This document shows, piece after piece, positions 52,612 through 62,472 of a stretch of 64,000 bases of DNA (position 1 is the stretch's first letter; every line of letters starts with the position of its first letter). The notes under the pieces are model-generated. The model worked only from the letters and a program-made list of their open reading frames with translations, was not told where the DNA came from and made no database searches. Location of the stretch: positions 682,001 to 746,000 of the forward strand of contig DDFK01000002.1 of the NCBI GenBank assembly GCA_002337145.1, in the 5' to 3' direction. This stretch comes from Chitinophagaceae bacterium UBA1930. GTDB taxonomy: Bacteria; Bacteroidota; Bacteroidia; Chitinophagales; Chitinophagaceae. A program made the position numbers and the translations under genes.

Positions 52612-54933
52612 ATGAATCAGCACAACAATGAAGCAGCATCCGGAACGCCCAACGATGCAAGCAATGAAAGCAAGGGCAAATGCCCGTTCAACCATGGTGG
52701 CATGAAGAAGCCCGTTGCAGGTGGCGGTACCCGCAACAGCGATTGGTGGCCCAATCGTTTAAACCTACAGGTGCTCCGCCAGCATTCTTCCCTTTCGGAC
52801 CCAATGGGCAATGGATTTGACTATGCAACAGAATTCAAAAGCCTTGACCTGGCTGCCGTAAAAAAAGATATTGTGGATTTGATGACCACATCGCAGGATT
52901 GGTGGCCTGCAGACTATGGCCATTATGGCCCATTCTTTATACGCATGGCCTGGCATAGTGCAGGTACTTACCGTATTCATGATGGCCGTGGCGGGGCAGG
53001 TGCGGGCATGCAACGTTTTGCCCCTTTGAACAGTTGGCCAGACAATGCAAACCTTGATAAAGCCCGTTTGTTGCTTTGGCCTATTAAACAGAAATATGGC
53101 CAGAAGATTTCCTGGGCCGATTTGATGATACTTGCAGGTAACTGTGCATTGGAATCGATGGGCTTTAAGACATTTGGTTTTGCCGGTGGCCGAGCAGATG
53201 TTTGGGAACCGCAGGAGGAAGTGTATTGGGGTGCCGAAAAAGAATGGCTGGGTGGCGACATACGTTACAAAGACGGTTCGCCAGGTGTTGCAGAGAATCA
53301 TGGTGTACTGGTATCTGACGATAATGCCGATGGTAAGATACATTCACGCAATTTGGAAAAACCACTCGCTGCTGTGCAGATGGGTTTAATTTATGTGAAC
53401 CCCGAAGGACCTGATGGTAACCCCGATCCAATTGCTGCCGCAAAAGACATTCGTGAAACATTTGCCCGTATGGCGATGAACGATGAAGAAACCGTGGCAT
53501 TGATTGCCGGTGGCCACAGTTTTGGCAAGACGCATGGAGCAGCTTCGGCAGACCATGTAGGTAAGGAGCCCGAAGCTGCAAGTATAGAGCAGTTGGGCCT
53601 GGGCTGGAAGAATTCGTTTGGTAAAGGCAATGCAGGAGATACCATTACCAGTGGCCTGGAAGGTGCATGGACAACAACACCCACAAAATGGAGCAATAAC
53701 TTTTTTGAGAACCTGTTTGGATATGAATGGGAGCTTACCAAGAGCCCCGCAGGTGCACAACAATGGAAACCGAAGAACAATGCAGGCGAAGGTTTGGTGC
53801 CAGATGCACATGATGCAACAAAGCATCATGCACCGTTTATGCTTACAACCGACCTTTCTTTGCGGATGGACCCTGTGTATGAAAAAATATCCAGGCGTTT
53901 TTTTGAAAACCCTGACCAGTTTGCAGATGCATTTGCAAGGGCCTGGTTTAAACTGACACACCGCGACATGGGGCCAATTGTGCGTTACTTGGGTGCAGAA
54001 GTGCCAAAAGAAGAACTGATTTGGCAGGACCCCATCCCCGCTGTTACACATGGACAGATTGATGGGCAGGACATCGCTTCGTTAAAAGCCGCAATATTGG
54101 CATCGGGTTTATCCGTTGCCGAACTGGTGTCTACTGCGTGGGCTTCGGCATCCACTTTCCGTGGTTCGGACAAACGTGGCGGTGCCAATGGTGCAAGGAT
54201 ACGTTTGGCACCACAGAAAGATTGGGAGGTGAACAACCCATCTCAACTGGCCAAAGTGTTGGGCGTGTTGGAAAATATCCAGACAACATTTAACAATGGT
54301 TCCAGTAACAGAAAAGTTTCGTTGGCCGATTTAATTGTATTGGCTGGAAATACGGGAGTGGAGAAGGCTGCAAAGAATGCAGGCTTTGATGTTGCGGTTG
54401 CTTTTGCAGCGGGACGTAACGATGCATTACAGGAGCAGACCGATGTAGAATCGTTTGCAGTATTGGAGCCCAATGCCGATGGTTTCAGGAACTATAGAAA
54501 GAACAATGTCATTGCAGCTTCAACAGAAGAGCTATTGATTGATAAGGCACAGCTATTGACACTTACGGTACCGGAACTAACGGTATTGGTTGGTGGCATG
54601 CGTGTTTTGGGTACCAACTCTAATCAATCAAAACATGGTGTGTTTACCAAACAGGCAGAAACGTTGAGCAACGATTTCTTCGTGAACCTAATTGATTTCA
54701 ATATAAAATGGGCCGCTACTTCTGATATTCAGGACCTGTTTGAAGGAAGTGACAGGAAAACAGGCGAAGCTAAATGGACAGCAACCCGTGCCGACCTGAT
54801 ATTCGGTTCCAATTCGGAGCTTAGGGCCATTGCTGAAGTATATGCTGCCAATGATGCAAAAGAAAAGTTTGTACATGATTTTATTGCAGCATGGACTAAA
54901 GTGATGAACCTTGACCGTTTTGATATAGCTTAG
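52612..54933 (+). CDS. katG: Catalase-peroxidase KatG
   Basis: A 773-residue haem enzyme that destroys hydrogen peroxide. The distal site is FIRMAWHSAGTYRIHDGRGG (Trp and His). The Tyr of GLIYVNPEGPDGNPDP and the Met of FARMAMNDEETVALI complete the Met-Tyr-Trp adduct. The proximal His lies in IAGGHSFGKTHGAA. The second, inactive peroxidase-like half follows from about residue 430. The N-terminus (SKGKCPFNHGGMKKPVAGGG) is standard. A strong terminator follows and oxyR is divergent upstream. Confidence 0.97.
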   Translation: MNQHNNEAASGTPNDASNESKGKCPFNHGGMKKPVAGGGTRNSDWWPNRLNLQVLRQHSSLSDPMGNGFDYATEFKSLDLAAVKKDIVDLMTTSQDWWPADYGHYGPFFIRMAWHSAGTYRIHDGRGGAGAGMQRFAPLNSWPDNANLDKARLLLWPIKQKYGQKISWADLMILAGNCALESMGFKTFGFAGGRADVWEPQEEVYWGAEKEWLGGDIRYKDGSPGVAENHGVLVSDDNADGKIHSRNLEKPLAAVQMGLIYVNPEGPDGNPDPIAAAKDIRETFARMAMNDEETVALIAGGHSFGKTHGAASADHVGKEPEAASIEQLGLGWKNSFGKGNAGDTITSGLEGAWTTTPTKWSNNFFENLFGYEWELTKSPAGAQQWKPKNNAGEGLVPDAHDATKHHAPFMLTTDLSLRMDPVYEKISRRFFENPDQFADAFARAWFKLTHRDMGPIVRYLGAEVPKEELIWQDPIPAVTHGQIDGQDIASLKAAILASGLSVAELVSTAWASASTFRGSDKRGGANGARIRLAPQKDWEVNNPSQLAKVLGVLENIQTTFNNGSSNRKVSLADLIVLAGNTGVEKAAKNAGFDVAVAFAAGRNDALQEQTDVESFAVLEPNADGFRNYRKNNVIAASTEELLIDKAQLLTLTVPELTVLVGGMRVLGTNSNQSKHGVFTKQAETLSNDFFVNLIDFNIKWAATSDIQDLFEGSDRKTGEAKWTATRADLIFGSNSELRAIAEVYAANDAKEKFVHDFIAAWTKVMNLDRFDIA

Positions 54934-54953
54934 TATAAACATCCAGTTCAATA

Positions 54954-54987
54954 AAAAAGAGTGGCCTGCAAGCAGGCCACTCTTTTT
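54954..54987 (+). terminator. Rho-independent terminator after katG
   Basis: Perfect 16-bp stem AAAAAGAGTGGCCTGC / GCAGGCCACTCTTTTT with a 2-base gap, 20 bases after the katG stop. Confidence 0.93.
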
Positions 54988-55065
54988 ATGTATAGTTCAA
55001 ACCGTCTGCAACTATTTACTGACTTAATGTTCTAATCAATAGCAGATGATAATGATTGGGATACA

Positions 55066-57078
55066 TTAATCATCATAAGATTCAGGGAAAATACGTTTCA
55101 GTTTCGTGTCGCTGATGGGTGCCACAATCAATGGGAATTTCTCCACGGTTACAAAGCTGGGGTCAAGACCAAAGCCACGTTCCTCGCTCAAAGAAATTTC
55201 CTTTAACCAGAAATGCAGTTTCATGATTACACGTTCCATAAAAGGCAGTTCATTATCCTGGCTCAGGTATTTTTCCAATACGATAAACTGGAAATCGCCT
55301 ACCACATTGTTCCTGCCCAGGCTTTCATAACGGCTGGTAATGTTCACTTCTTTGTTTGCCACTAAATCAAGCACCACTTTCTTGAACATGAGGTTGATAC
55401 GTTGTTCCACCCTGAAGCCCAACCTGAATTCGATGCGTATAATATCGTTTGGTATAATATGCTCTACATGGTACTCGCAGGTGTAAGGGTCATCCAAGAC
55501 ATCCACATGCACAAACCAATAAATGTCTGCACGTTTGGGTTTCCTGTTCAATATGGAGTAAATGATTTTATGCTCAATTTCCTTGTGGTTGTTGGCACTG
55601 GTCATATACACCAAATGCGTGGCAAATTTGCCGACAGATTTATCGTTGCTCAATTCCTGTATCTGCGGTATATAATCTTCCAGCCTTACAAATTCCACGT
55701 ACCTGTTCTTGATTTTCCGGCTCCTGAACCATATATACATTACGGCAAACAGGGCTCCACCCACAATCAATGTAACATAACCGCCATGCGGGAATTTTTC
55801 AAGATTGGCTATCAGGAAGGAAATCTCAATGGCGAGGTACACGGCCAGATAAATGTATATCCATAACGGAAGCACCCGGTGACTGACGAGGAAGTTGGCA
55901 AAGAGGATGCTGGTACTGATCATGCACATGGTGATTGCCAAACCATAAGCAGCTTCCATTTTGGAAGATTCTTGAAAAAATAAAGTGATACCGATACAGC
56001 CCAACCATAATAACAAACTGATGCCCGGTATATAGAGCTGTCCTTTTTCTTCGGTAGGATAGTTCACTTTCATTTTGGGCCATAGGTTCAAACGCATGGC
56101 TTCTGCAATCAAGGTAAACGAACCGCTCAGCAATGCCTGGCTGGCAATAATTGCAGCTACAGTGGCAATGGTAATGCCCACCAGTTTAAACCAAGGTGGC
56201 ATGATGTTGAAGAAGGGGTTAAACACCAGGTCGTTGGAAGTGTCGAATATTTTTCCTTTTACATTGGCAAGCATCCAGGCACCTTGCCCCAGGTAATTCA
56301 ATATCAAACAGGTTTTTACGAATATCCAGGAAATGCGGATGTTGCCTTTGCCGCAGTGCCCTAAGTCGCTATACAATGCCTCTGCACCGGTAGTACAAAG
56401 AAACACAGCACCCAATAACCAGAAACCGCTAAAGTTGTGCCCGGTAATATTGTCGTGGTAGGAATAATGCACCAATAAATCGTAAGCATAATAAGGGTTC
56501 AATGCTTTAAAGATGGCAAAATCATCGGCCAGGTGTGCAAAGCCCAACACGGCAAGCATACCGAACCAGATGCCCATGATTGGACCAAACAGCTTACCGA
56601 TGGCGGTAGTGCCAAACTGTTGCAGGAAGAACAACAGGCTAATGATAGCCACTACAATCAGCACTACGGTTGTTTGGGGAATATCGTGGAATTTGGGCAA
56701 CTGCCGCAAACCTTCGATGGCAGAAGTAACGGAAATAGGTGGTGTGATAATACCATCTGCCAGTAAGGCTGCACCGCCAATCATTGCAGGAATGACAAGC
56801 CATTTTTTTCTGCGGCGTACCAATGCGTACAGGCTGAATATGCCACCTTCGCCCCTGTTATCTGCCTTTAGGGTAAGTATTACATACTTAACGGTTGTTT
56901 GTAGGGTAAGTGTCCAGATGATGCATGACAAAGCACCTAGTATCAGGTTTTCCGTAATGGGTTTGTCGTCAACAATTGCTTTTAGAACGTAGAGGGGAGA
57001 GGTACCGATGTCGCCGTAAATGATTCCGAGTGCTATTACCAAACCGGCTGCCGAAACTTTGTTTATATGCTTGCCCAC
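55066..57078 (-). CDS. kup: Kup-family potassium transporter
   Basis: A 670-residue membrane protein, typical Kup/HAK length. Family marks in order: LVIALGIIYGDIGTSPLYVL, then DNRGEGGIFSLYALVRRRKK, GAALLADGIITPPISVTSAI, and GTTGAEALYSDLGHCGKGNI-like CTTGAEALYSDLGHCGKGNI. Twelve hydrophobic segments end near residue 450, followed by a cytoplasmic tail with RADIYWFVHVDVLDDPYTCE. It takes up potassium with protons. It is a single gene, with 102 bases to the upstream S66 peptidase gene. Confidence 0.95.
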   Translation of the reverse strand: MGKHINKVSAAGLVIALGIIYGDIGTSPLYVLKAIVDDKPITENLILGALSCIIWTLTLQTTVKYVILTLKADNRGEGGIFSLYALVRRRKKWLVIPAMIGGAALLADGIITPPISVTSAIEGLRQLPKFHDIPQTTVVLIVVAIISLLFFLQQFGTTAIGKLFGPIMGIWFGMLAVLGFAHLADDFAIFKALNPYYAYDLLVHYSYHDNITGHNFSGFWLLGAVFLCTTGAEALYSDLGHCGKGNIRISWIFVKTCLILNYLGQGAWMLANVKGKIFDTSNDLVFNPFFNIMPPWFKLVGITIATVAAIIASQALLSGSFTLIAEAMRLNLWPKMKVNYPTEEKGQLYIPGISLLLWLGCIGITLFFQESSKMEAAYGLAITMCMISTSILFANFLVSHRVLPLWIYIYLAVYLAIEISFLIANLEKFPHGGYVTLIVGGALFAVMYIWFRSRKIKNRYVEFVRLEDYIPQIQELSNDKSVGKFATHLVYMTSANNHKEIEHKIIYSILNRKPKRADIYWFVHVDVLDDPYTCEYHVEHIIPNDIIRIEFRLGFRVEQRINLMFKKVVLDLVANKEVNITSRYESLGRNNVVGDFQFIVLEKYLSQDNELPFMERVIMKLHFWLKEISLSEERGFGLDPSFVTVEKFPLIVAPISDTKLKRIFPESYDD

Positions 57079-57180
57079 AAGAATGTGAATTTAATCTGTA
57101 ACAAAAGTAAATGTAAAACGATTGACCGCAAGCAAATCTTTTATGAATGCAAGTTGGTTTGTACCGGTAACCCAATGGCT

Positions 57181-58098
57181 TTAAAGTTTTATTTCGGTTA
57201 ACTGTACCTTTTTGCTGGTGACTTTTAACCGGTGCCTGACCCCAATCTTCAATGCATAATTTTCTTTTTCGTGACTAACCGGAAAATCAAAACAAATAGG
57301 ATAGTTGTATTCTTTTAGATGGTGATGGACCATGTTATGGAAATCGGTACCGAAGGGCACCGTATTGTCTTTTGTATCGGTGAAACCGCCAATGATTAAA
57401 CCTTTTAAATTGCTGAATGCCCCGCTACGCTTAAGCTGTATAAACATCCTGTCTATATTGTAGAGGTACTCACCCACATCTTCCAGGAACAGGATCTTGT
57501 TTTTGGTATTGTAGGCCGATTTGCTGCCAACAAGATGTGCAATCAAACACAGGTTACCACCAACCAGTTCGCCTTCAGCCTCGCCTATATTATTGAAAGT
57601 ATTTGCAGCACAATTGTAATTGGCAGCGGCTCCTTTTAACGCCTTGTGCAGGCTTTGTACATATTGGTTACTGTATTCGCCATCGTTAAAAGCAGCAGCC
57701 ATTGGGGCATGCAACGTGGCAATTTTAAACTGCTGGTGTATATGTGCATGCAATACAGTGATATCGCTAAACCCGATTATCCATTTGGGGTTTTTCCTGA
57801 ATCTCGTAAAATCCAAATTGTCAATGATCCTGCTTACGCCATAACCGCCACGGCCACATAAAATGGCCTGTATGTCTTTATCGTCGAGCATGGCCTGTAA
57901 ATCGTGCAGGCGTTCCGCATCCGTTCCGGAAAAATAATTGATTTGATTGCTGCCAAGCGTGCTGCCTGTTTTTACTTTATAGCCCCATTGCTGCAGTATC
58001 TGTATGCAGGTTTCGGCTTTTTCGTACGGCATAAAACCTGCGGGGCAAACAATGCCAATGGTATCGCCCTTTTTTAAATAGGGAGGAATTTTTATCAT
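57181..58098 (-). CDS. S66 LD-carboxypeptidase, cytoplasmic paralogue
   Basis: A 305-residue serine peptidase that trims tetrapeptide murein fragments. The N-terminus is KKGDTIGIVCPAGFMPYEKA; the catalytic Ser lies in IIGFSDITVLHAHIHQ; the partner Glu and His regions are FLEDVGEYLYNIDRMFIQLK and the C-terminal FDFPVSHEKENYALKIGVRH. No signal peptide is present, which fits recycling of murein in the cytoplasm. The start codon overlaps the stop of the gene at 58095-58763 by 4 bases, so the pair is translationally coupled. A secreted paralogue is at 58785. Confidence 0.9.
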   Translation of the reverse strand: MIKIPPYLKKGDTIGIVCPAGFMPYEKAETCIQILQQWGYKVKTGSTLGSNQINYFSGTDAERLHDLQAMLDDKDIQAILCGRGGYGVSRIIDNLDFTRFRKNPKWIIGFSDITVLHAHIHQQFKIATLHAPMAAAFNDGEYSNQYVQSLHKALKGAAANYNCAANTFNNIGEAEGELVGGNLCLIAHLVGSKSAYNTKNKILFLEDVGEYLYNIDRMFIQLKRSGAFSNLKGLIIGGFTDTKDNTVPFGTDFHNMVHHHLKEYNYPICFDFPVSHEKENYALKIGVRHRLKVTSKKVQLTEIKL

Positions 58099-58763
58099 AG
58101 GTACGAAACGGTTAAAAAGTCTATGAATACAGTTGTTTTCTTGGTTGCCCCAATACCGATATGGTTTCCATAAAACGGCAGGAAGGGCATGGAGAAAACA
58201 TATTCTTTATTGATGAAGAAATAATAGGTGTTGGCCACTTTTCGTATGGTAAGCAACTGGAAGGCATTGGCATTAATGGCTGCTTTGTTTTTTGATTTGA
58301 GAACTGTCTTGCAATGGTGCTTGCCCAACTCGTCGCAGTTGGAAACATTGGGGTAGCCATCTTTGGTTAGGAAAAAATAGAATGACTGCATACTGTCCCT
58401 GCCCCAAAAAAGCATGGCACTGCTTTTCTTGTCACTGCGTTCATCGGCAAATTTTATACCTGCTTCAATTTCAAAGTCTTTTGTTGCATCTATAAAAACA
58501 GAATCTTTGGCAACGCCGTAAGCACTGTTATTTACGGCAAGGTTGTAATAGCCATTTTCAATAAGTCCTGTCATGTGTTTATCAGACCCCGTGTACCAAC
58601 GGTTCTGGTTGTTGACAAACGATTCATGAAACAGTATCTTTTTGTTGGTACTGTCTTGCCTTGCATAGTTCATTTGCCCGGCAACAGACGAAACAAGTAT
58701 GGTGGCAATGAGTAAAAAGGCAAGTGCTTTTTTGCGACAAAAAATAGAAAGCAATTGTATCAT
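58095..58763 (-). CDS. Hypothetical secreted protein, concanavalin-like beta-sandwich
   Basis: A 222-residue protein with a signal peptide (KKALAFLLIATILVSSVAGQ). The mature part reads HESFVNNQNRWYTGSDKHMT, DFEIEAGIKFADERSDKKSS and VANTYYFFINKEYVFSMPFL, which is the layout of LamG/DUF1080-like jelly rolls. No catalytic residues are evident. It is sandwiched between two S66 peptidase genes and overlaps one by 4 bases, so it is likely to act with them on the cell wall or bind glycan; that is inference. Confidence 0.75.
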   Translation of the reverse strand: MIQLLSIFCRKKALAFLLIATILVSSVAGQMNYARQDSTNKKILFHESFVNNQNRWYTGSDKHMTGLIENGYYNLAVNNSAYGVAKDSVFIDATKDFEIEAGIKFADERSDKKSSAMLFWGRDSMQSFYFFLTKDGYPNVSNCDELGKHHCKTVLKSKNKAAINANAFQLLTIRKVANTYYFFINKEYVFSMPFLPFYGNHIGIGATKKTTVFIDFLTVSYL

Positions 58764-58784
58764 ATGGCAATATTAGCTAAATAC

Positions 58785-59891
58785 CTAGTGCAAATAAAGT
58801 TTACCTGTAGTTTGTAAGGTATCTGTGGTTATGATGGGTTCCTGCAAAAACAACCTAGGTGCAGTGGGTATCAGTGGGGCATCCGTCAATAGCTTTTCGG
58901 AGAGGGTAACCGATTGTGTACTTACATTGAAATCGTAGGCAACACCCATTTTTAATGCATGGTTCAGTGTTATATGCCCCGCAGGAAAATTAAAGGATAC
59001 AGGGTATTTGTATTCCTGTACTTTTTCCATAATCAGTTCTTCCACGGTTTCGGTAAAACTGTCTTCCACATTTGTTTTGGTGGCCGTAAACATGCCTACC
59101 ATCAGGCCCGCAAGGCTATCCAGTTTGCCGCTGCGTTTAAGGTTCAGTAACATGCGGTCAATGGTGTACTTGTATTCGCTCACATCTTCAATAAACAGGA
59201 TCTTTCCATCTGTTTTTATATCGCTTTTGCTTGCAGCACATGCCTGCAACATACTCAGGTTGCCACCAACCAGTTTGCTGCTTGCAAAACCCTCCCGGTT
59301 CAATGGATGCCCGGCAATAGTATAGTCTATGCGGTTGCCAAACAGGGTATCATGCAGGGTAGTGGCCGAAAGGTCTTTGGCATCATCGGTTATGCCCGTG
59401 GCCATATCCGCATGTATGGTGGGTATGGCAAAGTTTGCATGCACATGCAGGTGCACGGTGGTAATATCGCTAAAGCCGATTAGCCATTTGGGTTTCTGCA
59501 AAAATTTTGTCCAGTCAATTTTGTCTATCATCCGCATTACGCCATAACCACCCTTGGCAAAAAGAATGGCTTTGATGTTGTCATCGTCCAGCATGGCCTG
59601 TAGGTCACTTGCCCTTTCCTCATCCGTTCCGCCAAAGCGTTGCCAATGCTTACCAACCGTATTGCCCAACTGTACATTAAGGCCCCATAGTTTCAGCGTT
59701 TTGATGCCTGCCTGCAGCTTGGGCAGGTCCACAGGGCTTGCAGAGCAGGTAATGCCAATGGTATCGCCCACAATAAGGCTGGGCGGGGTAAGCGATGGTT
59801 GCAAAAACAGGCCTGCCGCATTTGTTTTCTTGTATAAAGATGCGGCAACGGTGAGTGGCAAAACGGCCTGAAAAAAATGTTTCCTGTTCAT
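58785..59891 (-). CDS. S66 LD-carboxypeptidase, exported paralogue
   Basis: A 368-residue peptidase with an N-terminal export signal (MNRKHFFQAVLPLTVAASLY, Tat-like arrangement is not convincing). Domain features match the paralogue at 57181: VGDTIGITCSASPVDLPKLQ, FAKGGYGVMRMIDKIDW, the catalytic Ser in LIGFSDITTVHLHVH, FIEDVSEYKYTIDRMLLNLK, and FPAGHITLNHALKMGVAYDF. It has about 45 extra N-terminal and 40 C-terminal residues. It probably trims peptides in the periplasm. It lies 21 bases upstream of the jelly-roll gene on the same strand. Confidence 0.88.
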   Translation of the reverse strand: MNRKHFFQAVLPLTVAASLYKKTNAAGLFLQPSLTPPSLIVGDTIGITCSASPVDLPKLQAGIKTLKLWGLNVQLGNTVGKHWQRFGGTDEERASDLQAMLDDDNIKAILFAKGGYGVMRMIDKIDWTKFLQKPKWLIGFSDITTVHLHVHANFAIPTIHADMATGITDDAKDLSATTLHDTLFGNRIDYTIAGHPLNREGFASSKLVGGNLSMLQACAASKSDIKTDGKILFIEDVSEYKYTIDRMLLNLKRSGKLDSLAGLMVGMFTATKTNVEDSFTETVEELIMEKVQEYKYPVSFNFPAGHITLNHALKMGVAYDFNVSTQSVTLSEKLLTDAPLIPTAPRLFLQEPIITTDTLQTTGKLYLH

Positions 59892-59980
59892 GATTGTGGT
59901 TACTGCATAAAACTAAGGCTTAATAACAAAATAGCTGTACCCATTTATTGGTATTTTTCGGCATTAAAAAACATTCACAG

Positions 59981-60154
59981 ATGAGTATGTACTTCTTTTT
60001 TCGTTATGGGCTTGTTCCGGTAGCATTTTTTGGTTGGGTCATCTATCAAAAAGAAGTAAAGAAAAGAAAGTGGGCAGAACTGAAACATGACGTATGGGCC
60101 ATTTCCTTTTTTGTGGGTGTTTCTGCGGCAATATTCTATTGGTTGTTTGCGTAA
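59981..60154 (+). CDS. Small membrane protein, two helices
   Basis: A 57-residue protein from Met at 59981 (MSMYFFFRYGLVPVAFFGWV). Two hydrophobic helices (residues 3-22 and 38-56) are joined by a basic loop (YQKEVKKRKWAELKHD). An upstream ATG at 59948 is less likely. No family is recognised with confidence. It is divergent from the S66 gene and precedes metG by 120 bases. Its hydrophobic pattern argues for a real gene, but evidence is limited. Confidence 0.55.
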   Translation: MSMYFFFRYGLVPVAFFGWVIYQKEVKKRKWAELKHDVWAISFFVGVSAAIFYWLFA

Positions 60155-60216
60155 GTGTCAATTGCTTATTTTTGCCCACTTCGCAATGCCCGGCAATGTT
60201 CAATAGTTGATGGGTG

Positions 60217-60234
60217 TCCCGATGGTTATCGGGA
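60217..60234. repeat. Palindrome upstream of metG
   Basis: TCCCGATGGTTATCGGGA, an imperfect palindrome related to the 18-bp palindrome at 43838-43855. It is 40 bases before the metG start. Confidence 0.55.
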
Positions 60235-60274
60235 TCACGAAAGTTTAATTCTTATTCAAAAGCTGAGTACAACA

Positions 60275-62404
60275 ATGAATCAACCGAAAAGATATTTAAT
60301 TACTTCTGCACTGCCTTATGCCAATGGTTTGAAGCATATTGGGCATTTGGCGGGTGCCTATATTCCTGCAGATATTTATGTGCGTTACCTGAAGGCCCAG
60401 AAACGCGATGTGGTTTTTGTTTGTGGCAGCGATGAGCATGGTACGGCCATTCCGATACAGGCCATGAAGGAAGGCACCACTGCGCAGGCCATTATTGATA
60501 AGTACCACCCCATTATTGAGCAGAACTTTAAGGATCTTGGAATTGCATTTGACATTTATCACAGAACATCGTCTGCCCTGCACCATGAAACCGCACAGGA
60601 ATTTTTTACGGTGCTGAATGATAAAGGCGATCTTGAGATAAAGGAAAGCGAACAATATTATGACGAAGCTACCAATACGTTTTTGGCTGACCGTTTTATA
60701 AAAGGCACCTGCCCAAACTGCGGCAACGAAAATGCGTATGGCGACCAGTGCGAACGCTGTGGCAAAAGCCTGAGCCCCGAAGAACTCATTAATCCAGTTT
60801 CAACGTTAAGCGGCAATGCCCCTATAAAAAAAGCAACCAAGCATTGGTACCTGCCTTTAAATAAGCATGAAGATTTTTTGCGTGAATGGGTGTTGAAAGA
60901 ACATAAAGACGATTGGCGTGCAAATGTGGTTGGGCAAGTAAAGAGTTGGGTAGATGGCGGCCTGCAACCAAGGGCCGTAACAAGGGACCTTGATTGGGGT
61001 ATAAAGGTACCTGTACAAGGGGCTGATGGAAAAGTGTTGTATGTATGGTTTGATGCACCCATTGGTTATATAAGTGCCACTAAGCAGTGGGCACTGAACA
61101 ATGATAAGGACTGGAAGCCTTATTGGTATGATGCAGACACACAATTGGTACATTTTATAGGCAAGGATAATATTGTTTTTCATGCCATTATTTTTCCGGT
61201 GATGCTGAAGCTGCATGGCAATATTTTACCGGACAATGTGCCCAGTAACGAGTTTATGAATCTGGAAGGCGATAAAATGAGTACGAGCCGTGGATGGAGC
61301 ATTGAAATGGACGATTACATTAACGATTGGATAAAGAAGGACAATGGTGGCGAAAGCATGGCCGATGTATTGCGTTATTATTTAACGGCTATAGCACCCG
61401 AAACCAAAGACAGTGAGTTTACCTGGAAGGGTTTTCAGGATGCGAACAACAGCGAACTGGTAAGCATATTTGGCAATTATGTAAACAGGACTTTTGTACT
61501 GATGCATAAATTGTGTGGTGGCAAAGTGCCGGTATTTCATAACGAGCTGATGGATGATACCGACAAGCAATTGATTGTGGATATTGCTGCTGCCAAAACA
61601 AAAATTGAAACATTGCTGGAAGGCTATAAATTTCGTGATGCACAGTTTGAAGTGATTGATTTGGCAAGAAAGGCCAATCAATACATGCAGAAGAAAGAGC
61701 CGTGGATTGTTGCGAAGCAGCTGGCTGAAAACCCCGAAGCACAGAAGCAGATTGATAACTGCCTGCATTTATGTTTGCAGTTAACAGCCAACCTTGCCAT
61801 ACTCATTAATCCGTTTTTGCCTTTTACTGCAAAGAAAATGTTGGGTATGATGAAAGTGACAGACAGGATTCTGGAATGGCAGAATGCAGGATCGGTAAAG
61901 CTGTTAAGCGTTGGTTATAGCCTGCGGGAACCACAGTTGCTGTTCAGGAAAATTGAAGATGAAGAGATTGCTCTTCAAATGGAGAAACTAAAACAGAAAA
62001 AAGCCATGAGCCAACAATCTTTAGCCGTTAGTGAAGAAACAAGCAGCAACCAACAACCTGAAACCAGTAGCCTGAAACCGGAAATTATTTTTGATGATTT
62101 TGCAAAGATTGATTTAAGGATAGGTACCATTGTTTCAGCAGAAAAAGTGGAGAAAGCAGATAAGCTGTTGAAACTTTCGGTTGATTTAGGTTTTGAAACA
62201 AGGACCATTGTTAGCGGTATAGCCCTGCATTTTAAACCCGAAGATATTGTTGGCAAACAGGTTACAGTTGTTTGCAACCTTGCCCCACGTAAGATGCGTG
62301 GTATTGAAAGCAACGGGATGATTTTGATGGCAGAAGACAAAGCAGGCAAACTCCATTTTGTGAACCCCGATGGCAAAATTGATGAAGGAAGTACCGTAAG
62401 CTAG
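60275..62404 (+). CDS. metG: Methionyl-tRNA synthetase MetG
   Basis: A 709-residue class I synthetase from Met at 60275 (MNQPKRYLITSALPYANG); the open frame extends 40 codons upstream through a repeat and was trimmed. HIGH motif appears as LKHIGHLAGAYIPADI, a zinc knuckle as CPNCGNENAYGDQCERCGK, and the KMSKS motif as GDKMSTSRGWS. An anticodon-binding domain follows, then a linker rich in Ser and Gln (about residues 575-605), then a C-terminal EMAP/tRNA-binding domain (FDDFAKIDLRIGTIVSAEKV; NLAPRKMRGIESNGMIL). A bidirectional terminator follows. Confidence 0.97.
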   Translation: MNQPKRYLITSALPYANGLKHIGHLAGAYIPADIYVRYLKAQKRDVVFVCGSDEHGTAIPIQAMKEGTTAQAIIDKYHPIIEQNFKDLGIAFDIYHRTSSALHHETAQEFFTVLNDKGDLEIKESEQYYDEATNTFLADRFIKGTCPNCGNENAYGDQCERCGKSLSPEELINPVSTLSGNAPIKKATKHWYLPLNKHEDFLREWVLKEHKDDWRANVVGQVKSWVDGGLQPRAVTRDLDWGIKVPVQGADGKVLYVWFDAPIGYISATKQWALNNDKDWKPYWYDADTQLVHFIGKDNIVFHAIIFPVMLKLHGNILPDNVPSNEFMNLEGDKMSTSRGWSIEMDDYINDWIKKDNGGESMADVLRYYLTAIAPETKDSEFTWKGFQDANNSELVSIFGNYVNRTFVLMHKLCGGKVPVFHNELMDDTDKQLIVDIAAAKTKIETLLEGYKFRDAQFEVIDLARKANQYMQKKEPWIVAKQLAENPEAQKQIDNCLHLCLQLTANLAILINPFLPFTAKKMLGMMKVTDRILEWQNAGSVKLLSVGYSLREPQLLFRKIEDEEIALQMEKLKQKKAMSQQSLAVSEETSSNQQPETSSLKPEIIFDDFAKIDLRIGTIVSAEKVEKADKLLKLSVDLGFETRTIVSGIALHFKPEDIVGKQVTVVCNLAPRKMRGIESNGMILMAEDKAGKLHFVNPDGKIDEGSTVS

Positions 62405-62432
62405 GTATGTTTTAATACATGCTATACAATAG

Positions 62433-62472
62433 GTGCATCAATAAACTGACTGGTTTGTTGATGCACTTTTTT
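62433..62472. terminator. Bidirectional terminator between metG and the acyltransferase
   Basis: Stem GTGCATCAATAAAC / GTTTGTTGATGCAC with a 6-base loop, followed by TTTTTT. It overlaps the stop codon region of the convergent acyltransferase gene. Confidence 0.88.

Noticed and set aside
53386..54051. Long antisense frame (221 codons) inside katG
   Set aside because: Fully opposite a strongly conserved gene and without recognisable motifs.
60155..60274. 40-codon N-terminal extension of metG
   Set aside because: MetG proteins start close to the KRYLITSALPYANG segment; the extension crosses an intergenic palindrome.
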